Shown: piece after piece, positions 8,059 to 17,740 of the stretch
Layout of the letters: each line of letters starts with the position of its first letter
How positions within the stretch are numbered: the stretch's first letter is position 1
Origin: DASZUK01 sp963745595
GTDB lineage: Bacteria; Actinomycetota; Acidimicrobiia; Acidimicrobiales; RAAP-2
NCBI GenBank assembly: GCA_963745595.1
Contig: CAVUYB010000015.1
Span: forward strand, 1 to 64,000
Length of the DNA stretch: 64,000 bases
Direction: 5' to 3'
Notes under the pieces: generated by a model
Told to the model about the DNA's origin: nothing
The model's database searches: none
Seen by the model: only the letters and a program-made list of their open reading frames with translations
Program-made: the position numbers and the translations under genes

Positions 8059-9350
8059 ACGAGGCGCCGCACGCGCTGTCGGTCGAGCCGGTACTCGGTC
8101 TCGCGCGGCATGAGATCGACGCCTTGCAGTTCGAACGCCTGCGCTCGAGCCTGCATCATGCGTATGCGAACAATCCGTGCTACCGGGCGAGCTTCGACGC
8201 GCGGGGAGTTCGCCCCGAGGATCTGAAGTCCCTGGCCGACCTGGCGCGCTTCCCCTTCACGACCAAGGCGGATCTGCGCGCGGCTTATCCGTTCGGGTTC
8301 TTTGCCGTACCGATGGATCGGGTGGCCCGGGTGCATGCCTCCTCGGGTACCACCGGCAAGCCCACGGTGGTCGGATACACGCGGCAGGACATCGACACCT
8401 GGAGCAATCTCGTGGCCCGCTCGATTCGGGCGGCCGGCGGCCGGCGCGGCATGCGGGTGCACGTCGCCTACGGCTACGGACTCTTCACGGGAGGACTCGG
8501 GGCTCACTATGGCGCCGAGGCGGCGGGCTGCACGGTGATCCCCATGTCGGGCGGCCAGACCGAGCGGCAGGTACAGCTCATCATGGACTTCCGTCCCGAC
8601 ATCATCATGATCACGCCGAGCTACATGCTCGCGCTGCTCGATGAATTCAGGCGGCAGGGCATCGATCCCAAGTCGAGCGGACTGTCCATCGGCATCTTCG
8701 GCGCCGAGCCCTGGGGAGAGGGCATTCGGCAGGAAATCGAATGTGCGTTCGGCATCGATGCCTGCGACATCTACGGGTTGTCCGAAGTGATGGGGCCGGG
8801 CGTGGCACAGGAATTCGGACGCACCAGGGAAGGCCCCACGATTTGGGAGGATCATTTCCTGCCGGAGGTCGTCGATTCCCGAAGCGGCGAGCCGGTCGGG
8901 CCCGGTGAGCCGGGGGAGCTCGTATTCACCTCGCTGACCAAGGAGGCCATGCCCATCGTCCGCTACCGCACGCGCGACCTGACGCGCCTGCTTTCGGGAA
9001 ACGTCACCGCCATGCGCCGTTTCGCCAAGATCACGGGGCGGACCGACGACATGCTGATCATTCGCGGCGTCAACGTGTTCCCGTCGCAAGTCGAGGAGCT
9101 GATTCTGGATCGGCCGGGCCTCGCGCCTCATTACGAAATCGAGGTCTCGAGACCGCACCGGATGGACGAGATGGTGGTGCGGGTGGAGGCAAGGCCGAGT
9201 CTGCCGCCCGAGGCGCATCGGGCGGAGGCGCTCGCGCTCGGTCAAAAACTCAAGTCGATGGTCGGAATTTCCGCCGAGATTCGTGTCGTGGCGAGCGGCT
9301 CGCTGCAACGCTCGAACGGCAAGGCCCTACGAGTTACTGACCGCCGGTAG
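8049..9350 (+). CDS. paaK: PaaK, phenylacetate-CoA ligase
   Basis: This 433-residue AMP-forming ligase activates phenylacetate with ATP and CoA, the entry step of the pathway. The P-loop-like motif SSGTTGKPT is near residue 98. Adenylate-binding blocks follow (GAEPWGE, DIYGLSEVMGPG), then TGRTDDMLIIRGVNVFPSQVE, which leads into the PaaK C-terminal domain. The length is typical. The ATG at 8049 is fixed by the repeat described separately. The gene ends tail-to-tail with the secreted-protein gene on the other strand, overlapping it. Confidence 0.93.
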   Translation: MSAHEAPHALSVEPVLGLARHEIDALQFERLRSSLHHAYANNPCYRASFDARGVRPEDLKSLADLARFPFTTKADLRAAYPFGFFAVPMDRVARVHASSGTTGKPTVVGYTRQDIDTWSNLVARSIRAAGGRRGMRVHVAYGYGLFTGGLGAHYGAEAAGCTVIPMSGGQTERQVQLIMDFRPDIIMITPSYMLALLDEFRRQGIDPKSSGLSIGIFGAEPWGEGIRQEIECAFGIDACDIYGLSEVMGPGVAQEFGRTREGPTIWEDHFLPEVVDSRSGEPVGPGEPGELVFTSLTKEAMPIVRYRTRDLTRLLSGNVTAMRRFAKITGRTDDMLIIRGVNVFPSQVEELILDRPGLAPHYEIEVSRPHRMDEMVVRVEARPSLPPEAHRAEALALGQKLKSMVGISAEIRVVASGSLQRSNGKALRVTDRR

Positions 9351-12133
9351 TGCGCGGATCGTTGGTCGTGTGCGGCGGGGGATCGGCCGACGGCGTCGAG
9401 ACCAGAGGCTGCGATGCGTTGGCCGGCGCGGGCTGACTCGAGGGCGGCGGTGCGTTCGAGGGCGGCGACGGGCTCGAAGGCGACGGATGCGCTCGAAGGC
9501 GGCGGTGCGCTCGAAGGCGACGGCGGGCTCGAGGGCGGCGGCAGGCTCGATGGCGGTGGCGGGCTCGAGGGCAGCGGCGGGCTCGATGGGGTCGCACTGC
9601 CGGGAGGGGGGCCGGCCGTGTCCGTGGTGAGAGCGGATTGACGCACCTCGGTTCGGTTCGTCTCCGCGGGGGCCGGCGGGATGGCCTGCACGGTGAGCGC
9701 CGTCGGATTGACGATCTGCGGATTATCGCGAAGCTTGACGTACAGGGTGCCGGTCAGCGGGTGGGGCACCGGCATCGCGGAGCCCAGAAATCCGTCGGGC
9801 ACGGTCGCCGGCTTGGTGAATTGCGCATCGGCCGATACCGAGTCGATCAGATACAGACTCGAGCCGGTCAGCTTGCACGCCAACTCGGGAGTGGCCGGGC
9901 AATCGAGCTTCTTGAGCATGGGCAGACGCACGAGATTGGCGAGAGGCTGCCAGTCGCCCGCGACGCCCTTTGCGGTCACGCGGTATTTGAGGGGCCCGTA
10001 GGCGGAGGCACCGAATGCCTTCGCCGGCGTGAACGTCGCCACCGCCACGTGGGAATTCTCGAGCGCGAGACCTCCGTTGGTGAGGCTCAGGGAGGCATCG
10101 AAGGAATCGTCGATGGTAGCTACGTCGATGCTCTCCTCGCGTCCGAAGACCGCCGGTATCTGCGCCCGAACGGAGAACACCAGCGTTGCGTCTTGAGGCA
10201 GCTCGCTCGGATCGGACAAAAGAATGTTGCTGTCGCCGCTGAGCGCCGATGCCTGCACGGTCTTGCCGATCAAGGCGACCTTGGGACGCGCCGCATCCAC
10301 GGTCGCGGTCACGGGCAGCACCCGACCGTCCTTGAGCGTGACCTTGGCGGCGGCCGCGTGCTCCGGTTTCAAGTCCGTCGCGCTTGCATCGTCCTTCGCA
10401 GTCATGGGCAACTCGTCGCCGCCCGGCTGCCGCGACAGCTCTCCCGGCATGAACACGATGTTCTTGAGAGAGAGACTCGCTACCTCGTCGAGGCGGCTCC
10501 CCGTGAGAGTCCCCTGAGAGTCTCCGGCGTGAATCTCGAAGCCGTCGAAGCGCCCGGCCTCGGCGAAAGACTGTATGTTCAACGGCTGCGGTTTTGCGAG
10601 TCCGTATTGCTCGACCAGGAGCGTCATGGCGCCGGGCTGCGATTCCTGGAGCGGCAGCTTCACCTCGACCTCATCGGGCTTCGAACGCTTCCATTCGGCC
10701 TTCAATTCCTTGCCGGCCGGGTCCTTGAGCATGATGCTGTCCACGCAGCTCACGTCGTCCGCGCGCAGATGGACGGTGTCCTGACGGCCCACGATCAGCG
10801 CCGCCTCGTCGCCTGCCACCAGCTGCCACGCCGCGGCGCGTGCATTCCTCAGCCGAAATGTCGGACCTTGGTACGGGTCGAAGCCCCAATACCCTCGAAG
10901 CGTGGCCTGCACGCTGTCGCCGAGTACCACCGAGCCCAAGCTCTGGGTGTCGACCACGAAACCACCCTGCGAAGCATCCGCGGTCACCGGCAATTGCAAG
11001 GATTTGCCGTCGCTCCCGGCCAGAGTCAAGGTCATGTCGTGCGCGTAGGAAGTCGAGAACACGAGCGGCGCCCCTTCCACCGGCAACACCAGTGCCGTTT
11101 TCCTCGCGCAGTAGATCTCCTTGGGATCGACCGCATGCAAGGGGGGGAGCTGCGTCTGCTCGATGGCGGGCATGGCCACCACCAGCACGGATTTGGGATT
11201 GTGAAACGAGGGTGCGGTGTTCAACGTGAGGTTGATGTCATTGCCGTGCGCCGAGGCGAGCGCGGGGATGTACTGATATTGCGCGGTGTGGAAGGAATCC
11301 AGGATCTTCGCGATATCCAGCACCGAAGCGATGTAGGGGCTGTAGTAGCCGTAGCTCAATTGAGGGGTGTAGCTCGCTTCCATCGCAAGGTCGCTCCCGG
11401 GCCCCGAGGTCAGCGCCTCGACGATGGAGGTGCTGTGGCCGTCGTTCAGAATCAAAGACTCCTGGCCCTCCATGAGGCATGGCGCCTGCAGCTCCGGAAT
11501 GCGGTCCAGGCATTTCTGGTCGACTTTGATGGCAAGACTGCGCGCGAGCAGCGGCGCGACTTGCGAGAGCTTCGCCGGGTCCGCGTCGTTGAGTGAGCGC
11601 ACCGTCGAGAGATAGCTCTCGAGACGCGAGCGGTCGAGCGCCGCCTGATTCAGATCCTGCGACGTGCGCACGAACGCACCCGGCCGGCCGCGCACTGCGC
11701 CCATCAGCGTCTTGAAATCTCCACCCGCTTCCGGCGCCAGAAACACCAGCATCTGTTGCGCATCCTTCGGGACCGTGACGGTGAGTCCGTCCGTGGCGCA
11801 CTTCGGCGTCCAGGTCTTGCAGTCGAAGAACCAGTCGGCGGGCGGCGGGTTGGTGGAGCCGCTCAGAAATGCCGATACCAGGAGGTAGTGCGCGGATTGC
11901 GAGGGCGGCAGGTTCACGCGGATCCAGATTTTGTCGCCTGCGGCAAGATTCGGAACCTCGGCGGCGGGCAACGTCGTTCCGGCGCGGGTCACCGTCACTT
12001 CGAGGGTGGGGCCGGCGAGGTCGAACGGAGAGCCGGCACCGCTGGGCTCGGCCAGGAAAACCGCGCACAGCAGTACGCCGGCGCAGTGTCGAAGGCGGGA
12101 TTTCCCGGAAAACACTCCCAAAAAAAAGCACAT
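9242..12133 (-). CDS. Large secreted protein of unknown function with Pro/Ser-rich C-terminal repeats (frame slips in the repeat)
   Basis: I do not recognise the family. The N-terminus has a signal peptide (hydrophobic stretch HCAGVLLCAVFLAEPSGAG). About 850 residues of Ser/Thr/Asp-rich sequence with several cysteines follow, consistent with a beta-rich exported protein. A tail of PPPSS-type repeats comes next. As read, the frame leaves the Pro/Ser pattern near 9487 and ends at 9242, antisense to paaK. In the neighbouring frame the Pro/Ser pattern continues and stops at 9334, overlapping paaK by only 17 bases. One repeat unit is 19 rather than 18 bases long, so an extra base there best explains this. 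The start is the ATG at 12133; a TTG at 12160 is also in frame. Confidence 0.7.
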   Translation of the reverse strand: MCFFLGVFSGKSRLRHCAGVLLCAVFLAEPSGAGSPFDLAGPTLEVTVTRAGTTLPAAEVPNLAAGDKIWIRVNLPPSQSAHYLLVSAFLSGSTNPPPADWFFDCKTWTPKCATDGLTVTVPKDAQQMLVFLAPEAGGDFKTLMGAVRGRPGAFVRTSQDLNQAALDRSRLESYLSTVRSLNDADPAKLSQVAPLLARSLAIKVDQKCLDRIPELQAPCLMEGQESLILNDGHSTSIVEALTSGPGSDLAMEASYTPQLSYGYYSPYIASVLDIAKILDSFHTAQYQYIPALASAHGNDINLTLNTAPSFHNPKSVLVVAMPAIEQTQLPPLHAVDPKEIYCARKTALVLPVEGAPLVFSTSYAHDMTLTLAGSDGKSLQLPVTADASQGGFVVDTQSLGSVVLGDSVQATLRGYWGFDPYQGPTFRLRNARAAAWQLVAGDEAALIVGRQDTVHLRADDVSCVDSIMLKDPAGKELKAEWKRSKPDEVEVKLPLQESQPGAMTLLVEQYGLAKPQPLNIQSFAEAGRFDGFEIHAGDSQGTLTGSRLDEVASLSLKNIVFMPGELSRQPGGDELPMTAKDDASATDLKPEHAAAAKVTLKDGRVLPVTATVDAARPKVALIGKTVQASALSGDSNILLSDPSELPQDATLVFSVRAQIPAVFGREESIDVATIDDSFDASLSLTNGGLALENSHVAVATFTPAKAFGASAYGPLKYRVTAKGVAGDWQPLANLVRLPMLKKLDCPATPELACKLTGSSLYLIDSVSADAQFTKPATVPDGFLGSAMPVPHPLTGTLYVKLRDNPQIVNPTALTVQAIPPAPAETNRTEVRQSALTTDTAGPPPGSATPSSPPLPSSPPPPSSLPPPSSPPSPSSAPPPSSASVAFEPVAALERTAALESARAGQRIAASGLDAVGRSPAAHDQRSAHYRRSVTRRALPFERCSEPLATTRISAEIPTIDLSF
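9437..9581 (-). repeat. 18-bp tandem repeat array coding for the Pro/Ser tail
   Basis: Eight imperfect copies of an 18-base unit beginning CTCGA (plus strand) lie head to tail, encoding a six-residue Pro/Ser motif on the minus strand. A ninth, degenerate copy follows to about 9599. The unit at 9473-9491 has 19 bases; the additional A at 9487 is the likely cause of the frame change in the overlapping gene. Confidence 0.85.
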
Positions 12134-12251
12134 GTGTAGCGGCAACTCTCGTAACACCAACGCGATCCGGATTAGAGCGCCATCACCGCCATCGGTTCAC
12201 GTTACAATCGGTTCACGTGCCCGAACTGTGGACGCGGTCATCGAATTTCGA

Positions 12252-13208
12252 TCACCGAACCGCAGCGAGCGCGTCGCCGACGAGTTTTTCCGCCTGCGAG
12301 ACGAGATCCTCGGCCAGCGCGTGTCCGCTCGCCGCGACATTCTCGTCGACCTGTTCCGGCCGGGAGGCCCCAATGATGGCCGCCGCGACGTTGGGCTGGC
12401 GCAGCACCCAGGCCAGGGAGAACTGCGCGAGCGTGAGCCCGGCTTGATGAGCGATCGGCCGTAGCGCCTGGATCGCTCGAAGGACCTCGGGCTGGAACCA
12501 GGCGGGGCGGAGAAAGCCCTTCATGGAGTCGTCGGCGGCGCGGCTGTCCGTGGGGACCGGCGCTCCGGGGGCATATTTTCCGGTCAACAGGCCTTGGGCG
12601 AGCGGCGACCAGACGATTTGCGAAATCCCCGAGCGAGCGCACAGCGGGAAAAGCGCGCGTTCCGGCTCGCGGTGCAGCAGCGAGTATTGGGGCTGGCTCG
12701 ATACGAATTTTTCGACTCGCGGCAGCGCGAGCGCCGCCTCGATGCGATCGACCGGCCATTCGGAAAAGCCGATGTAGCGCGCCTTGCCGGCGCGCACCGC
12801 GCGGGTGAGCGCCTCGAGGGTCTCCTCGAGCGGCGTGTCATCGTCATAGCGATGGCATTGATACAGATCGACGTAGGACACCTTGAGGCGCGCCAAGGAG
12901 GCATCGAGCTGCTTCTCGATCTGCGCGCGCGACAGTCCCCGGTCCGTATCGCTCATCGGAAAGAACAGCTTGGTCGCCAGTATCACGCTCTCGCGCGAGA
13001 TGCCCGCGAGCGCCTCGCCGAGGACCCGCTCCGCCTCACCGCGGCCGTAGACGTTCGCCGTGTCGAACAGCGTGATGCCGCGGTCGAGCGCGCGGTGTAC
13101 ACAGGCCACGGCGCTTTCCTTGCGCGCGGCGCTGGAAAACGTCAGCCACGAGCCGAAGGCGATCTCGGACACCAGAAGATCGCTCGACCCGAGTTTGCGA
13201 TATTTCAT
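12252..13208 (-). CDS. Aldo/keto reductase
   Basis: This is a 318-residue NADP(H)-dependent TIM-barrel oxidoreductase. The catalytic tetrad is visible: Asp49 and Tyr54 (FDTANVYG), Lys80 (ILATKLFF) and a His in YQCHRYDDD near residue 115. The sequence resembles the K+-channel-beta-like and YghZ/MgrA group, which reduce small aldehydes. The ATG at 13208 starts MKYRKLGSSDL, the normal family N-terminus; the upstream in-frame Met at 13265 would add an unlikely extension. It is divergent from the flavodoxin-like gene at 13285. The substrate cannot be told from sequence. Confidence 0.88.
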   Translation of the reverse strand: MKYRKLGSSDLLVSEIAFGSWLTFSSAARKESAVACVHRALDRGITLFDTANVYGRGEAERVLGEALAGISRESVILATKLFFPMSDTDRGLSRAQIEKQLDASLARLKVSYVDLYQCHRYDDDTPLEETLEALTRAVRAGKARYIGFSEWPVDRIEAALALPRVEKFVSSQPQYSLLHREPERALFPLCARSGISQIVWSPLAQGLLTGKYAPGAPVPTDSRAADDSMKGFLRPAWFQPEVLRAIQALRPIAHQAGLTLAQFSLAWVLRQPNVAAAIIGASRPEQVDENVAASGHALAEDLVSQAEKLVGDALAAVR

Positions 13209-13284
13209 CGGTACGCCCCAGAATGTGACGGTGTGGCGGAACGCGGCGCGCGGCCGGAGCGGCATTCTAACCCATGGCTCACTC

Positions 13285-13776
13285 GTGAAAATCCTGTTGA
13301 TCGTGTATCACTCGATGACCGGCGGTACGCGGCAGATGGCGGATGCGGCGGCGCAGGCGGCGCGCAAGGAGCCGGAGCTATCCACGCGGCTGATGCAGGC
13401 GCGGGATGCCGGCGCCGAGGACGTGCTCGCCGCCGACGGATATCTGTTCGCCACGCCGGAGAATCTTGCCGCGATGTCGGGTCAAATGAAGGATTTCTTC
13501 GACCGAACGTACTATGCGGCGCTCGACCGCCTCAACGGCAGGCCCTACGGCACGCTCATCTGCGCCGGAAGCGACGGCACGCAGGCCGCGGCGCAGATCG
13601 ATCGCATCGCGACGGGCTGGCGGCTGCGCGCGGTCGCGCCCGCCCTCATCGTCTGCACGCATGCGCAAAGCCCGGACTCGATCGCGCGGCCCAAACAAAT
13701 CGGCGCCGAGGATCTGGCACGCTGCGCGGAATTGGGCGCGACGCTCGCCGCGGGAATCGCGATGGGCATTTTCTAG
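13285..13776 (+). CDS. Flavodoxin-fold protein (NADPH-dependent FMN reductase / flavodoxin family)
   Basis: This protein of about 163 residues has an N-terminal flavodoxin FMN-phosphate loop, VYHSMTGGTRQMA. The block ATPENLAAMSGQMKDFFDRTY is typical of flavodoxin-like oxidoreductases. The start is taken as the GTG at 13285 (VKILLIVYHS), because the frame upstream of it is antisense to the aldo/keto reductase and has no family similarity. It is divergent from that reductase with a 76-base intergenic space. The exact role is unknown. Confidence 0.8.
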   Translation: MKILLIVYHSMTGGTRQMADAAAQAARKEPELSTRLMQARDAGAEDVLAADGYLFATPENLAAMSGQMKDFFDRTYYAALDRLNGRPYGTLICAGSDGTQAAAQIDRIATGWRLRAVAPALIVCTHAQSPDSIARPKQIGAEDLARCAELGATLAAGIAMGIF

Positions 13777-13872
13777 TATTTCGACGGGTCGGGTTGTAGC
13801 GTTGCGACGGGTTCGGGTTGTAGCGTTGCGACGGGTTCGGGTTCTAGCGTTGCGATGGGTTCGGGCCATGGC
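13777..13872 (+). repeat. 24-bp tandem repeat, four copies
   Basis: Four head-to-tail copies of a 24-base unit with the core GACGGGTTCGGGTT fill the space between the flavodoxin-like gene and the lipase gene. The two central copies (13801-13824, 13825-13848) differ by one base; the outer copies are more diverged. No spacer separates the copies, so this is a simple minisatellite and not a CRISPR array. Confidence 0.85.
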
Positions 13873-13930
13873 GCCGCCGCATCGCGGTACACTTGCGAAC
13901 CGTTTACTCCAACCTCGAGGCCGATCAGCC

Positions 13931-15181
13931 ATGTCCGGGAGCTACCCGATACGCCGCACCGCGTCCGCCATGTTGGTCAGCGCGCTCCTCGCCGTCGCGA
14001 TCGTGCGCCTGTCGCACGCGGACAGCGCGCCCCTTCCGCATTCGCTCGCCGAGGCGGTGACGATGGAGCAGGCCGATGCGTTGCCGCGCACGGCCTTTTA
14101 CGAGACTCCCGCGCTTTCCGGCTCGAAGCCGGGGGCGTTGCTCCGCCAGGAGTCCTTCGCCGGCTATGCGGTCCCGCCCGGCGCCACGGCGGTCCGCATT
14201 CTCTACCACTCCTTGAGCTCGGAAGGGGTCCAGGTCGCCACCTCGGCCGTGGTGCTCATTCCACCGGGACCCGCGCCGGCCGGCGGTTGGCCGGTGATCG
14301 CGTGGGCGCACGGTACCAGCGGCGTGGCGCGCATGTGCGCGCCCTCCCTTCAGAAGGACATGGAATACGGCGAGGAAGGACTGATGCCGATGGTGCGTGC
14401 GGGATTTGCCGTCGTCGCCACCGACTATCACGGTCTCGGCACCGCCGGCCCGCATGAGTACGTCAACAAGATAGCTCAGGGCCGCGACGTGATCTATTCG
14501 GTGCCCGCGGCTCGGGCTGCCGTGCCGTCGCTCGGGCGCCGCTGGGTCGTGATCGGCCATTCGCAGGGAGGCCTTGCCGCGTGGAGCGTCGCCGAGATGG
14601 AGGCGAGGCTCCACGATCCGAATTATCTGGGCGCGGTATCCGTCGCGGGCGCCGGAGATTTGAAGGCCATTCTCACCGGCATGGGCGATCCCGGGAGCGA
14701 CGCCGCGTTCTACATGACCTACATGGCGTACGCCATTCACGTGCTGAGCCCGGAGTTCAAGCCGTCCGACATGCTCGAGGGGGCCGCCCTCGAGCGATAC
14801 GAGAAGGCGACCACCAAGGGCTGCTGGAATTACGCCTACGCGAGCTTTCTCGGCTTGCCGCCCGGCAGGATCGTCAAGCCAGGCTGGGACGAGAGTGCTG
14901 CGGCCGGGAAGTTCTTCAAGATCGACGAGCTGGGGATGGCGCCGATCGGGGGCCCGATGCTGGTGATCGCGGGCGAAGCCGATCAGACCGTTCCCATCGC
15001 ATCGATGCGGGAAACGGTGCAAAAAGCCTGCCGCAACGGCATCGCGCTCACGTTTCGATCCTATCCGGGGCTCGACCACGATCCGACCATGGATCACTCG
15101 ACGCCGGATCAGCTCGCGTGGGTGCGCGATCGATTCGCGGGGAAGGCGAGCACCGGCAATTGCGCGGACCTCAAGCCCTAA
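13931..15181 (+). CDS. Secretory lipase / alpha/beta-hydrolase
   Basis: This 416-residue exported hydrolase has a signal peptide (MLVSALLAVAIVRLSHA) at its N-terminus. The nucleophile elbow GHSQGG places Ser at residue 211. The acid is probably Asp351 (GEADQTVP) and the base His383 (YPGLDHDP). The arrangement and the YHGLGT region match the secretory lipase (LIP, PF03583-like) group that cleaves acyl esters outside the cell. The ATG at 13931 is chosen because it begins the signal peptide; the frame is open well upstream through the flavodoxin gene. Confidence 0.85.
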   Translation: MSGSYPIRRTASAMLVSALLAVAIVRLSHADSAPLPHSLAEAVTMEQADALPRTAFYETPALSGSKPGALLRQESFAGYAVPPGATAVRILYHSLSSEGVQVATSAVVLIPPGPAPAGGWPVIAWAHGTSGVARMCAPSLQKDMEYGEEGLMPMVRAGFAVVATDYHGLGTAGPHEYVNKIAQGRDVIYSVPAARAAVPSLGRRWVVIGHSQGGLAAWSVAEMEARLHDPNYLGAVSVAGAGDLKAILTGMGDPGSDAAFYMTYMAYAIHVLSPEFKPSDMLEGAALERYEKATTKGCWNYAYASFLGLPPGRIVKPGWDESAAAGKFFKIDELGMAPIGGPMLVIAGEADQTVPIASMRETVQKACRNGIALTFRSYPGLDHDPTMDHSTPDQLAWVRDRFAGKASTGNCADLKP

Positions 15182-15325
15182 AAGCGCGTCGGGATCGAGG
15201 CGCGGCCACGGCCGCGAGCGCGAACTTCAGCTCTGCCGGCCGAGGCCGAGGCTCTTCTGCGCCACGCGGATCGGCGACGCTATAGTAAGATCAAGGCGGG
15301 TGGAGGCGGAAGCGGCAGGGCGATC

Positions 15326-16547
15326 ATGAATCTCGAGTTCACGGCGGAGGAACGGGCTTTTCGCGACGATGTGCGGGCGTTCCTGCGCGAGCGTCTTCCC
15401 GGCGCCGTCCGCGACAAGGTGCTCGACGGCTTGGAGTTGGGCCGCGACGACTATCTCGCGTGGCAGCGCGCGCTGTACGAACGCGGGTGGGGCGGCGTGA
15501 ACTGGCCCCGGGAATTCGGCGGAACCGGCTGGAACGCCGTGCAGCAGTACATTTTCGAGGAGGAATCGGCGGAGGCGGGTGCGCCGCGTCTGATCCCTTT
15601 CGGATTGAAGATGGTGGCGCCGGTGCTGATGGCCTTCGGTACGCCGGAGCAGCAACAGAGATTCTTGCCGCCTATTCTGTCGAGTGAGGCGTGGTGGTGT
15701 CAGGGATATTCCGAGCCCGGCGCCGGCTCCGATCTCGCCTCGCTTCGTACCCGCGCGGTGCGCGAGGGCGAGTCACTTCGTGGTCAACGGCCAGAAAACC
15801 TGGAATACGCTCGGTCATTTCGCCGATTGGATGTTTTGCCTGGTGCGCACCGATCCCAAGGCGAAGCAGCAATCCGGGATCTCGTTCCTGCTGATCGACA
15901 TGAAGAGCCCCGGGGTGAGCGTGCGTCCCATTGCCTTGCTCGACGGCGGGGTGCGCGAGGTCAACGACATCTTCCTGGAAAACGTGCGCGTGCCCAGGGC
16001 AAATCTCGTCGGCGAGGAAAACCGCGGGTGGACCTACGCGAAATTTCTGCTCGGCCACGAGCGCACCAGCATCGCCGCCGTCGGCAGCGCCAAGCGCGAG
16101 CTCGCCCGCCTGAAGCGGGCCGCCGGGGACGAGGGGCGCGACCGGCGGCGCGCCGGGCGATCGCTCCTCGACGATCCGTTGTTCGCCGCGCGGGTCGCAA
16201 GAGTCGAGATCGATCTGATGGCGCTGGAGATCACGAACCTGCGCGTGCTGTCCGCCGAGGGAGCCTCGCGCGCCCCCGGTCCGGAAGCCTCCATCCTGAA
16301 AATCAAGGGCTCGGAGATTCAACAGGCGATCTCCGAGCTCATGATGCACGCCGCCGGTCCGTACGCCTTGCCGCTGCGCCTCGAGGCCATGGAGGCGGGC
16401 TGGCAGTCCGACCCGGCCTCGCAACCGGTGGGTCCCCGCTTTGCCGCCACCGCGACGCCGGCTTATTTGAACCAGCGCAAGCTCTCGATATTCGGCGGCA
16501 CGAACGAGATTCAGAAAAACATCGTCGCCAAGATGATGGGGCTGTAG
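15326..16547 (+). pseudogene. Acyl-CoA dehydrogenase, first of a pair (one +1 frameshift as read)
   Basis: This is an FAD-dependent acyl-CoA dehydrogenase of about 406 residues once the frame is restored. The N-terminal part up to SEPGAGSDLASLRTRAVREGE is in one frame. From HFVVNGQKTWNTLGHFADW to GGTNEIQKNIVAKMMGL it is in the next. An extra T at about 15773 (GAG-T-CAC) accounts for the shift. All family blocks are intact on both sides, so the break looks recent or artefactual. It is followed 12 bases later by a second acyl-CoA dehydrogenase. Adjacent pairs of this kind are known to form heteromeric enzymes in sterol side-chain catabolism. Confidence 0.85.
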
Positions 16548-16559
16548 GAGCCGCACGAC

Positions 16560-17715
16560 ATGGATTTCGAATTCAGCGACGAACAGCGCCAGCTTCGCGA
16601 GGCGGTCGAGGCCTTCGCCGCGAAGGAATACACCTTCGAGCGGCTGCGCGCGATCAAACGCGCCGGCGCCGGCTGGGATCCGGCGGTCTGGCGGGGATTG
16701 GCGGAGCTCGGCGTCACCGCGCTCAACGTGCCCGCATCGCTCGGTGGTCTGGGCTACGGGCCCACCGAGACGCTCGCGTTGATGGACGCCTGCGGGCCGA
16801 GTTTATTGCTCGAGCCGATTCTCACGAGCGCCGTCATCGCCACCGCATTGCTGCGGCACTACGAACGCGACGCGGCGTCCGCCGAGCTGCTGCGCGCCAT
16901 GGCGGCGGGCGATCGGATCGCGGCGCTCGCCCATTTCGAGCCCGGGTCGCGGTTCGACGGCCGGCTGGGTCGAGACGCGCGCCGCGGCCGTGGACGAGGG
17001 ATATCGGCTCGACGGTCACAAGGCGGTGGTGGCGCATGCCGGACTCGCCGATGTGCTGCATCGTGTCCGCCCGCTCGGCCGGCGGAGCGGCCGATGCCGA
17101 GGGCGTGTCGCTCTACTTGGTGCCTCGCCGCGCACCCGGGACTCGAGCTCGTCGAGTATCTCACCGTCGATGGGCAGCGCGCGGCCGACATCCATTTCAG
17201 CGCGGTACGGGTGCCGAAGGACGCACGATTGGGCGCGGAGGGCGACGCGCTTGCCGCGATCGAGGCGGCGCTCGACCTGGGGCTCGCCGCGTTGTGCGCG
17301 GAAGCCGTGAGCATCATGCAGGCAGCTGATTCGAGCCACCGTCGAGTACCTGAACACGCGGCAACAATTCGGACAGCCGATCGGCCGCTTTCAGGCGCTG
17401 CAGCACCGCGTGGCCGACATGACCGTGCATCTGGAGCAAGCCCGCTCGATGAGTTATCTCGCGGCCGTGCGCTGCGCGTCCGCCGATGCCTTGGAGCGCC
17501 GGCGCGCCCTGTCGGCGGCCAAGGTGGTGATCGCCGAGGCTGCCCGCTTCGTCGGTCAGCAAGCCGTGCAGCTGCACGGCGGCATGGGGATGACCGACGA
17601 GCTCAAGGTGAGCCACTGGTTCAAGCGGCTCACCGCCATCGAGATTCTATTCGGCGACGGCGATTTTCACCTGCAGCGCTTTGCGGCGTTGACCGCCGCG
17701 GCGCATTCGGAATAG
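16560..17715 (+). pseudogene. Acyl-CoA dehydrogenase, second of a pair (four +1 frameshifts as read)
   Basis: Similarity runs without gaps through five successive frames: MDFEFSDEQRQLREAVEAF to about 16961; GWVETRAAAVDEGYRLDG to about 17058; IVSARSAGGAADAEGVSLY to about 17140; LELVEYLTVDGQRAADIHF to about 17323; and LIRATVEYLNTRQQFGQPIG to the stop at 17715. Each change is explained by one extra base (near 16961, 17059, 17141 and 17324). Once repaired it is about 385 residues, the normal length. It is probably the partner subunit of the preceding gene. No internal stop or missing motif suggests real decay. Confidence 0.83.
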
Positions 17716-17740
17716 ACGGGAACGAGAGCCGGAGCGTGCT

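Noticed and set aside
7125..9308. 727-codon open frame on the minus strand opposite the crotonase and paaK genes
   Set aside because: The composition is typical of antisense GC-rich frames, and both sense genes are well supported by motifs and operon overlaps.
9437..13872. CRISPR array at the 18-bp or 24-bp repeats
   Set aside because: Repeat units are directly adjacent with no spacers; one array is coding and the other is a minisatellite. No cas genes are present.
15201..15216. CGCGGCC-AC-GGCCGCG hairpin as a terminator after the lipase gene
   Set aside because: The stem is good, but no T-run follows and such palindromes are frequent at this GC content.
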